Below are positions 5,675 to 11,787 of a stretch of 12,264 nucleotides of DNA, in pieces. Below the pieces are notes generated by a model, which saw nothing but the letters and a program-made list of their open reading frames with translations, ran no database searches and had not been told where the DNA came from. The DNA lies in the NCBI GenBank assembly GCA_938009055.1, contig CALLIO010000069.1, positions 1 through 12,264 of the forward strand, given 5' to 3'. Numbering within the stretch: position 1 is the stretch's first letter; each line of letters begins with the position of its first letter. Origin of the DNA: an uncultured Altererythrobacter sp. (GTDB taxonomy: Bacteria > Pseudomonadota > Alphaproteobacteria > Sphingomonadales > Sphingomonadaceae). The translations under genes were made by a program, and so were the position numbers.

Positions 5675-7885
5675 CTATGCGCGGTTGCGGACGTTGGTAA
5701 TGTCGACTTCTGCGAACATCTTGGTCGTTTGCCCCTGATTGCCGACCAATTGCGAATAGGCATCATTGGTAAGCGCTTGGAGCGGACGGCCCGCTGCCTC
5801 GATCTGATAGGGCGAGACGCGGTGGCGCGTGCACAGGCCATCTGCGCCATCGCTGATAAGTTGTGTTTCAAACTCGACGCCTTGGCTAAAGCCTTGTGAA
5901 CGGCGCACAATGCTGACCACCAATTGTCCCTCGCCCAGATCGATAACCACTTCTGTGCCCACCGGCACATCGAGCAGACCTTCGATCTTTGCACCCGATT
6001 TGGACAAATTGCGCAGCATCACCTGATAGCGATGATCTTCGTGGATAAGGCCAATCCGGCGGAATTCGGTGCGGCGTTCAGCGCGATATTTCTCAGGGCC
6101 TTTGGGTTCAAAGACCAAATCGCCTATATCAAACTTCTCATGCAGTTCCTGATTGGAGACCGCCCATGAGAAGATCCTTCCTTGGATGTAAGTCGCGCCC
6201 AGCTTCTTCACCAAAGCCAGCTCATCCTTGGTTTCGACACCCTCGGCAACGGTGACCATATCAAGCGCATTGGCGAGGCTGACAATCGCGCCGACGAGCG
6301 AGGAATTGTTGTTGTCTTCTTCCGTCGATCCACGAACGAAGCTCTGGTCGATCTTGATCTTGTCGAACGGGGCATCGCGCAGATAGCTCAGGGAGCTGTA
6401 GCCGGTTCCAAAATCATCGAGCGACAAGCGCACGCCCAGCTCTTTCAGTTCCTTGAAGATGCGGATTGTGCGTTCCAGATCGCCGACAAATACGCTTTCG
6501 GTGATCTCCAGCTCGATGCGGGCTGGATCAACACCGGATTTCTCAAGCGCGCGTCCGACCACATCGGGGAAATCATCACGCGCAAATTGAACCGCAGATA
6601 CGTTCACCGCCGCTTTTAATTCGCCCGGCCATCCGCACACATCTTTGCAAACCTGATTGAGCGCCCATTCGCCCATCTCGACTATGATACCAAGGTCTTC
6701 GGCAACAGGGATAAAGGCACCGGGCGAAACCCAGCCGCGATCTTCATGGTTCCAGCGCATCAGCGCTTCGAGGCAAGCCACCTGGTGCGTCTTTGAATCG
6801 ACAATTGGCTGGTAATGCATCTCCAGCTCTTCTGCCGCGACCGCATCGCGCAGATCTTCTTCGATCCGGCGGCGCTCTTTCGCGCCATCCTTCAAGTCGG
6901 AGTGATAGAAACGGTGCTGACCGCGTCCTCCGCCCTTCGCCGCATACAGCGCCATATCGGCAGCTGCGACCAATTCCTCAGCGTCCAGCCCATCATAAGG
7001 CGCAATCGCAATCCCGACCGAGGTCCCGATAATCGCGCGTGCGCCATCGATCGAATAGGGCTGCGAAACCATCTGGATCAACCGCTGACCAAGGTCACCC
7101 AGAACGCCGCGGTCATCGATATCGGGCAGCAGGATCTGGAACTCGTCTCCACCGATCCGGCCAATCTCGCCCTTCTTATCGATGATCGTCTTGAGGCGCG
7201 CTGCAACCTGGCGCAGCAATTCATCGCCAGCCGGGTGGCCAAGCGTATCGTTCACGTTCTTAAAACGGTCGAGGTCGAGCATCATCAAAGCGCAAGAACG
7301 CTTGGAATTGCGATAGGATTCGAGTGTCTTCTCCAGCCGCTTGGTCATGCGGTGGCGGTTCGCAAGGCCGGTTAGCGAGTCGAATTGCGACAAGCGCTCG
7401 GCATCACGGCGCTCTTCAATGGTCGAGGAGATATCCTTGGCGCTGCCGCGGTATCCGGTGAACTCGCCTTCCGCATCGTATTGCGGCTTGCCAGCAATTT
7501 CCCACCAATATTCGGTTTTATTGCTGACCAACTTTACCGGCAGCTGCACGATCGAGTTGCGCGCCCCCAGCAGAAATGCCAGCGGTCGTTCGGGTTTTTC
7601 GTCATCGCTGCTGGTGTCGGTGCTGAACAGATCGGTGAAAGGCTGACCGATGATGTGCTCTGCTTTGAGCTCGAGCGAACGCGCGGCGGACTCAGAGATA
7701 TAGATAACGCGGCCCACTGCATCGGTCGCCCAGAACCAGCCAAGTCCCGCTTGTTCAAAGCTATCGAGCAATTCCACCCGCCGCAGAACATCGGAGTTCT
7801 GAATCGGGCACAGCGGCGCTGGCCCTTGATTCCCCTCAAGTTCCTTAGCGTCTGATTGCTTCTTCTTTGAAAACAAACTTGGCAT
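5675..7885 (-). CDS. PAS-GGDEF-EAL-PilZ bifunctional c-di-GMP cyclase/phosphodiesterase
   Basis: The 736-residue product has PAS (about 35-152, GLGWFWATDAVG), GGDEF (about 165-330; GGDEF at 245-249), EAL (about 340-590) and PilZ (about 598-700). The EAL residues needed for c-di-GMP hydrolysis are all present: EALMRW (373-378), Asn428, Glu463 in ITES, Asp490-Asp491 in DDFGTG, Lys511 and Asp513, Glu548 in AEGVET, and Gln568. PilZ carries RTEFR (605-609) and NLSKSG (626-631). No RxxD I-site stands five residues before GGDEF, so product inhibition would have to act elsewhere, perhaps through PilZ (inference). The downstream gene (3318-5489) aligns from the GGDEF to the PilZ motifs at a constant offset of 12 residues, marking a tandem duplication. 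There is no signal peptide or membrane helix, so it is cytoplasmic and probably senses a signal through PAS. The start is the ATG at 7885; no clear Shine-Dalgarno is seen, and a 12-bp palindrome overlaps the start. Confidence 0.95.
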   Translation of the reverse strand: MPSLFSKKKQSDAKELEGNQGPAPLCPIQNSDVLRRVELLDSFEQAGLGWFWATDAVGRVIYISESAARSLELKAEHIIGQPFTDLFSTDTSSDDEKPERPLAFLLGARNSIVQLPVKLVSNKTEYWWEIAGKPQYDAEGEFTGYRGSAKDISSTIEERRDAERLSQFDSLTGLANRHRMTKRLEKTLESYRNSKRSCALMMLDLDRFKNVNDTLGHPAGDELLRQVAARLKTIIDKKGEIGRIGGDEFQILLPDIDDRGVLGDLGQRLIQMVSQPYSIDGARAIIGTSVGIAIAPYDGLDAEELVAAADMALYAAKGGGRGQHRFYHSDLKDGAKERRRIEEDLRDAVAAEELEMHYQPIVDSKTHQVACLEALMRWNHEDRGWVSPGAFIPVAEDLGIIVEMGEWALNQVCKDVCGWPGELKAAVNVSAVQFARDDFPDVVGRALEKSGVDPARIELEITESVFVGDLERTIRIFKELKELGVRLSLDDFGTGYSSLSYLRDAPFDKIKIDQSFVRGSTEEDNNNSSLVGAIVSLANALDMVTVAEGVETKDELALVKKLGATYIQGRIFSWAVSNQELHEKFDIGDLVFEPKGPEKYRAERRTEFRRIGLIHEDHRYQVMLRNLSKSGAKIEGLLDVPVGTEVVIDLGEGQLVVSIVRRSQGFSQGVEFETQLISDGADGLCTRHRVSPYQIEAAGRPLQALTNDAYSQLVGNQGQTTKMFAEVDITNVRNRA

Positions 7886-7895
7886 AGTTAACTAT
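7884..7895. promoter_or_regulatory. 12-bp perfect palindrome overlapping a GGDEF/EAL gene start
   Basis: ATAGTTAACTAT is an exact 12-bp palindrome whose minus-strand copy ends with the first two bases of the start codon at 7885. It occupies the place where a Shine-Dalgarno would be expected, and none is visible. It could be an operator or part of the promoter of a leaderless transcript; this is inference from position. Confidence 0.3.
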
Positions 7896-7971
7896 TGAAA
7901 CGGCGGTAGCCCCAAATACTCCACGCGAACGGAAAACCCTCGATACTTTGTGCGTGGTAAGGAGGATTGGT

Positions 7972-7991
7972 TGCAAAAGTGATAATTTGCA
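7972..7991. promoter_or_regulatory. Inverted repeat TGCAAA-N8-TTTGCA in the divergent region before phaC
   Basis: The exact inverted repeat TGCAAA (7972-7977) and TTTGCA (7986-7991) is separated by 8 bp. A -10-like GATAAT (7981-7986) lies between and overlaps the arms, but I see no matching -35 box. It sits 149 bp upstream of the PHA synthase start, in the 254-bp gap between the divergent c-di-GMP and pha genes. The layout resembles an operator over a promoter. The half-sites recall the TGC/GCA elements described for alphaproteobacterial PhaR, but the spacing differs. The remainder of the gap shows no other feature. Confidence 0.3.
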
Positions 7992-8127
7992 GCTTGGTGC
8001 CACGAATTTTCGGGGGTCTGCGCGCCCGCCCTCGCCTGACCTTTACGTGAACTTGCCAATTGGCCCTGCACAAGCCATGTTTTCGACCAAGGGAGAGGCA
8101 GCGCGAGAATGCTGCACACAGGCGGTT

Positions 8128-8135
8128 AAAGGGGA
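8128..8135 (+). promoter_or_regulatory. Ribosome binding site fixing the phaC start
   Basis: AAAGGGGA ends 4 nt before the ATG at 8140. The open frame extends upstream to 7948, but no earlier candidate start has such a site, and the protein from 8140 matches the usual class II synthase N-terminus and length. Confidence 0.65.
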
Positions 8136-8139
8136 CCCA

Positions 8140-9834
8140 ATGCAAGAGGAAATCAAGCTCGAAAACGAGGCAGCGCAATCAACCAGCGCGCTTGGCCCGC
8201 TGGTCGGTGTTGCGCGCGAGGACTTTGTTGGCGCGGTCGCGCTTTTGCTGCGCGAGACGGCGAGCGATCCGAAGCGGACGATGAAGCATGCCCAAGCTTT
8301 TAGCGAAGACATGGTCAAGATAATGACTGGCAAATCCGATCTTGCGCCCCATCCCAAAGACAAGCGCTTCATGGATCCCGCTTGGCAATACAATCCCTTC
8401 TTCAAGGCCGGCGCGCAATATTACCTTGCGATCCAAAAGAGCATGCACGGCTGGCTTCAGGATTTGGAACTCGACGAACTGGAGACCAATCGGGCCAATT
8501 TCATCGCGAATATCATCATCGACGGACTTGCCCCCACCAATACGCTGATCGGCAATCCGATGGCGCAAAAGCGGGTCATCGACAGCGGCGGACTTTCGCT
8601 GATAAAAGGCCTTAAGAATGCCTATGATGACCTTGTAAATAATAAGGGAATGGTCAGCCAGGTTGACAAGAAGCCGTTCACGCTTGGCGAAAATATCGCC
8701 ACATCCAAAGGATCGGTCATTTTGCGCACGGAAATGATGGAGCTGATCCATTATGCGCCCACGACAGACAAGGTTCACGAAACCCCGCAGCTCACCATCC
8801 CGCCCCAGATCAACAAGATGTATATCAACGATCTGAGCCCCGAAAAATCGATCGTGAAATATCAGGTCGACAATGGCATCCAGACCTTTGTCATATCGTG
8901 GCGCAATCCGTCCAAGGAACAGGGCGCTTGGGATATGACGGATTACGTCAATTCCTGCCGCGAGGCGATGAATGCAGTGAGCGAAATTACCGGCTCAAAA
9001 ACAGTCAATGTCTCAGCCGGCTGCTCGGGTGGCCAGACAGCGGCGATGGTCGCTTCCAAGCTTGCTTCAGACAAGGATGCGATCCTTGGCGCGCTAACCA
9101 TTATGGTATGCGTTCTGCATCCCAAGGCCACCGATATCGAGGCCGGATCGCTGGTTTCCTCCAACGGGATGGAATTGGCAAAACAGCGTGCTGCCAAAAA
9201 AGGCATTATCAAGGCCGATGACCTGGCGCGCGGATTTGCCTGGCTGCGGCCCAATGACCTGATCTGGAACTATGTCATCAACAACTACCTGCTGGGCGCC
9301 GACCCGCCAGCATTTGACGTATTGTTCTGGAATGCGGATGCGACCAATCTGTCCGCCAGCCTTATGGGCGACTTTCTGGAGGTCTATGAAACGCTTGCCT
9401 TCACCAAGCAGGGCGAGGTTGAAATGGTCGACCACAAGGTTGATCTTTCGAAGGTCAAGAGCGACCTCTTCATCCTTGGCGGCGTAACCGATCACATCAC
9501 CCCGTGGAAGGCGACTTATCGCTCGACGCAATTGTTCGGGTCGAAAGATGTCACCTATGTGCTCTCGCAATCGGGCCATATGCAGGCGATCTTGAATCCG
9601 CCGGGTAATCCCAAGGCTAAATACTTCATTCAGAAAAAGAAGGGTAAGCTGCCTGCAACTGCCGACGAATGGCTGCAAGGCACCGAGGAGACGGCGGGAA
9701 GCTGGTGGCCGTTCTGGATGGAATGGCTGCAAAAGCGCTCCGGCAAACAGATCGCAGCGCCTAAGGAAGTGGGGGACGAAAACCACGCTCCCCTAGACCC
9801 TGCTCCCGGTCTCTACGTAGTCGAAGAAAGATAG
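8140..9834 (+). CDS. phaC: Class II-type poly(3-hydroxyalkanoate) synthase
   Basis: The 564-residue product polymerises (R)-3-hydroxyacyl-CoA into PHA on the granule surface, releasing CoA. Length and motifs match the Pseudomonas class II (medium-chain-length) synthases: GKSDLAPHPKDKRFMDPAW (64-82), APTNTL (131-136), PPQINKMY (221-228), FVISWRNP (250-257), RPNDLIWNYVINNYLLG (370-386), PPAFDVLFWNAD (389-400), and a C-terminal SWWPFWMEWL block ending PGLYVVEER. The catalytic triad is Cys295, Asp451 (in GGVTDHITPW) and His480 (in SQSGHMQ). The lipase-like box reads A-G-C-S-G, where class II enzymes have G-A-C-S-G, so the first glycine is replaced. The start at 8140 is chosen from its AAAGGGGA site and the family N-terminus. 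The depolymerase gene follows 61 bp later on the same strand, so the two probably form an operon. Class membership is by recognisable sequence similarity; substrate chain length is inferred. Confidence 0.95.
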   Translation: MQEEIKLENEAAQSTSALGPLVGVAREDFVGAVALLLRETASDPKRTMKHAQAFSEDMVKIMTGKSDLAPHPKDKRFMDPAWQYNPFFKAGAQYYLAIQKSMHGWLQDLELDELETNRANFIANIIIDGLAPTNTLIGNPMAQKRVIDSGGLSLIKGLKNAYDDLVNNKGMVSQVDKKPFTLGENIATSKGSVILRTEMMELIHYAPTTDKVHETPQLTIPPQINKMYINDLSPEKSIVKYQVDNGIQTFVISWRNPSKEQGAWDMTDYVNSCREAMNAVSEITGSKTVNVSAGCSGGQTAAMVASKLASDKDAILGALTIMVCVLHPKATDIEAGSLVSSNGMELAKQRAAKKGIIKADDLARGFAWLRPNDLIWNYVINNYLLGADPPAFDVLFWNADATNLSASLMGDFLEVYETLAFTKQGEVEMVDHKVDLSKVKSDLFILGGVTDHITPWKATYRSTQLFGSKDVTYVLSQSGHMQAILNPPGNPKAKYFIQKKKGKLPATADEWLQGTEETAGSWWPFWMEWLQKRSGKQIAAPKEVGDENHAPLDPAPGLYVVEER

Positions 9835-9846
9835 ATTGCTGCAAGA

Positions 9847-9863
9847 GCGCTGATAAACAGCGC
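9847..9863 (+). other. Hairpin in the phaC-phaZ intergenic region
   Basis: GCGCTG-ATAAA-CAGCGC is a perfect 6-bp stem with a 5-nt loop, starting 12 nt after the phaC stop and ending 18 nt before the phaZ ribosome binding site. No T-tract follows, so it is not a standard terminator. It could protect the 3' end of phaC mRNA or set the ratio of the two products (inference). Confidence 0.45.
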
Positions 9864-9881
9864 CGTGCACCGGTTCGCACC

Positions 9882-9889
9882 AGGAAGGA
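9882..9889 (+). promoter_or_regulatory. Ribosome binding site for the phaZ TTG start
   Basis: AGGAAGGA is followed after 6 nt by TTG at 9896. The next in-frame ATG (9923) has no comparable site, so the TTG is the better start. Confidence 0.65.
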
Positions 9890-9895
9890 TTTCGC

Positions 9896-10759
9896 TTGCC
9901 CAAATCAAAAAGCTCCGATCCCATGACGCATGCTGACGTCACGATGGAAGAGGTTGCAGGACGGACCTTGCGCGTCGCGCGCTGGCGCTGGGATGAGGAA
10001 TCCGAACATCTTCCCGTGCTCTTCTTCAACGGCATTGGCGCGAACATCGAAGCCGTGGCGCCGCTCGCCGCTGCGCTGGATGACCGGCCCTTCATCATGT
10101 TCGATATGCCCGGTGTTGGCGGCTCACCCGATCCGCTTATCCCCTATAACACGATCACCATGGCCTATACCGCCACGCTTTTGCTCGACCGTTTCGGGGT
10201 CGAGGAAGTCGATGTAATGGGCATCAGCTGGGGCGGCGCAATGGCGCAGCATTTTGCTATCCAGCACCCCTCACGCACACGCCGCGTGGTTTTGGCCGCG
10301 ACCAGCATGGGCATGATTATGGTGCCGGGCAATCCGGCTGCGCTCTCCAAGATGGCGAACCCGCGCCGCTATGTTGATGCTGACTATATGATGCAGCATT
10401 TCGAGACGCTCTATGGCGGTGCTGCTGCTGAAGGCGGCGGCAAGGATGGGCACACATCGCGCCTGACCCCGCCATCACCGCGCGGCTATTTCTACCAATT
10501 GTTCGCCATGCTGGGCTGGACCAGTGCGCCCGCCCTGCCCTTTATGAAAAAGCCGATGCTGGTGATGATGGGCGATGATGACCAGATCGTACCGCTCATC
10601 AATGGCAAATGGATTACTTCGCTTGCGCCCAATGCCGAGCTGAAAGTGCTGGAAGGTGGCGGGCATTTGTTCCTGCTTTCGCATAAGGATGAAAGCCTGG
10701 CCGCAATCCGCGAATTTCTCGACAATAAAGAAGACGAAGCCCTGTCCGAAGCGGCCTAG
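9896..10759 (+). CDS. phaZ: Intracellular poly(3-hydroxyalkanoate) depolymerase
   Basis: This 287-residue alpha/beta hydrolase hydrolyses stored PHA into hydroxyacids at the granule. It follows the Pseudomonas PhaZ pattern closely: FFNGIGANIEAVAPL (43-57), DMPGVGGS (70-77), nucleophile elbow GISWGGAMAQ (109-118, Ser111), LAATSMGMIMVPG (133-145), NPRRY (155-159), YYG-type segment TLYGG (171-175), FAMLGWTS (203-210), acid in MGDDDQIVPLI (Asp227-229), and His257 in GGGHLFL. The length is normal for the family. The start is a TTG with a strong AGGAAGGA site. A Gly/Ala-rich insert (AAAEGGGKDG, 176-185) lies in the lid region. The gene follows phaC on the same strand, so synthesis and mobilisation are encoded together as in pseudomonads. 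Its TAG stop overlaps that of the convergent phosphodiesterase gene. Confidence 0.93.
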   Translation: MPKSKSSDPMTHADVTMEEVAGRTLRVARWRWDEESEHLPVLFFNGIGANIEAVAPLAAALDDRPFIMFDMPGVGGSPDPLIPYNTITMAYTATLLLDRFGVEEVDVMGISWGGAMAQHFAIQHPSRTRRVVLAATSMGMIMVPGNPAALSKMANPRRYVDADYMMQHFETLYGGAAAEGGGKDGHTSRLTPPSPRGYFYQLFAMLGWTSAPALPFMKKPMLVMMGDDDQIVPLINGKWITSLAPNAELKVLEGGGHLFLLSHKDESLAAIREFLDNKEDEALSEAA

Positions 10760-11685
10760 TCGCGACTGACGCCGCATTGCCCCTCTTGCGGTAAGCGCTC
10801 CGCTGCTTTCAAAGCCCTGGCCGCTGCGCGCGGGCGATCTGTGGCGATAATATCGACACCGCTTTGGCCCAGCTCAGCATAGCGCTCATCCGTGCCATGC
10901 TGCGCAAAGAGATTGTCGAGCGAACGCGGCGAGCGCCCCAGCGTACCGAAAATCACCTCTACATCCCCCTCGTCCAGCTGCGCGTAGAGATCGGGCCGCA
11001 ATGTCCGCGTTCCGGTAAAGGCGACGATCCTGTCAGCAGGGATCCCCGCTGATTGCAGCAGCTCCACGTCACCTGCATCATCAACGCCGGCTGAAATCAG
11101 CATCTCTGGCGCGAGGGTGTGGAGCCGCTTTGCTGCCTCCACCGTGTAAGCGATTAAGATCACACTATCGGCCATCTCTGCTGCGCGGACCAACGCAATG
11201 ACTTCGGCAAAATCGGACGTGCGCTTGAAATCAATCTGGAGAATTGTGTGCCCTTTGGCCCATTCGAGCGTCTCTTCAAAAGTGGGTACGCGATAGGGTG
11301 TTCGCCAGCCTGCCTCATCGACAAGATACAATTGCTCCACCACTTCCCAAGGGGTTGTGGCAACATCGCCCTCGCCATTGGTGGTGCGATCTAACGAGCG
11401 GTCATGCATCAGATAATGCACCCCGTCCGGGCTTTGCGCGACATCCACTTCCATGATCGCTGGTGCTGCATACAGCATAGCGTCCATCGCGGGAATCGAA
11501 TTTTCAGGAAGGCCGGGTGTCGGCCCGCCGCGATGGGCTGAGATAAGGGTAAACCCGCCCTCTTCCATGCAATCAAGCGTGTCCGAAACCGAGGGGGCGG
11601 CATTGATCTGCCATTGCAGAGTTTCAAGCGCCTGAAGCGGCGCCGTGCAAAGCACCATTGCGGCGATAAAAGTCATCTTCTTCAT
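10756..11685 (-). CDS. Secreted glycerophosphodiester phosphodiesterase
   Basis: The 309-residue product has a Sec signal peptide (about 1-19, MKKMTFIAAMVLCTAPLQA) and a GDPD TIM-barrel domain. GDPD enzymes hydrolyse glycerophosphodiesters such as glycerophosphocholine to glycerol-3-phosphate and an alcohol, using a metal ion. Visible motifs: SAHRGG (49-54) with catalytic His51, PENS (60-63), the metal ligands Glu79 and Asp81 in MEVDV, His94 in LMHD, and the family sequence DRTTNGEG (99-106). Further on come LQIDFK and a C-terminal IATDRP. Two cysteines in the mature part (Cys39 and one near the C-terminus, GQCG) could form a disulfide, consistent with periplasmic location. The start is the ATG at 11685, with AGGAG 8 nt upstream (11694-11698); the frame opens further to 11745, but that longer start would hide the signal peptide. 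It is convergent with phaZ and divergent from the ferredoxin reductase gene. The substrate is not determined. Confidence 0.92.
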   Translation of the reverse strand: MKKMTFIAAMVLCTAPLQALETLQWQINAAPSVSDTLDCMEEGGFTLISAHRGGPTPGLPENSIPAMDAMLYAAPAIMEVDVAQSPDGVHYLMHDRSLDRTTNGEGDVATTPWEVVEQLYLVDEAGWRTPYRVPTFEETLEWAKGHTILQIDFKRTSDFAEVIALVRAAEMADSVILIAYTVEAAKRLHTLAPEMLISAGVDDAGDVELLQSAGIPADRIVAFTGTRTLRPDLYAQLDEGDVEVIFGTLGRSPRSLDNLFAQHGTDERYAELGQSGVDIIATDRPRAAARALKAAERLPQEGQCGVSRD

Positions 11686-11758
11686 TGGTGGGGCTCCTAT
11701 CACAATTACACGGCAAATCCATGACAAGGCCGATTGCCTTTTCACGCCAAAGCATTAG

Positions 11759-11773
11759 CCTCAAACCTTGAGG
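11759..11773 (+). other. Small hairpin abutting the ferredoxin reductase ribosome binding site
   Basis: CCTCAA-ACC-TTGAGG is a perfect inverted repeat with a 3-nt loop. Its 3' arm runs into GAGGGGAG (11770-11777), the only Shine-Dalgarno-like run before the ATG at 11788. It could mask the site, or be an operator in the 102-bp divergent promoter region; the stem is short. Confidence 0.3.
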
Positions 11774-11787
11774 GGAGATGCGAGACT

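Noticed and set aside
7959..8050. A short plus-strand leader ORF (GTG at 7979) after the strong TAAGGAGG at 7959-7965.
   Set aside because: The spacing from the site to the GTG is too long (13 nt), the closer TTG at 7971 stops after three codons, and the peptide has no recognisable character.
7948..8139. Longer N-terminus for PhaC beginning at 7948.
   Set aside because: The extra 64 residues do not resemble PHA synthases, the earlier starts lack a ribosome binding site, and the ATG at 8140 has a good one and gives the normal family length.
9094..9786. A 230-codon minus-strand open frame inside phaC.
   Set aside because: It is antisense to the catalytic domain of PhaC and has no recognisable motif.
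11686..11745. A 20-residue extension of the phosphodiesterase to 11745.
   Set aside because: The ATG at 11685 has a well-placed AGGAG and starts a normal signal peptide; the extension would bury it.
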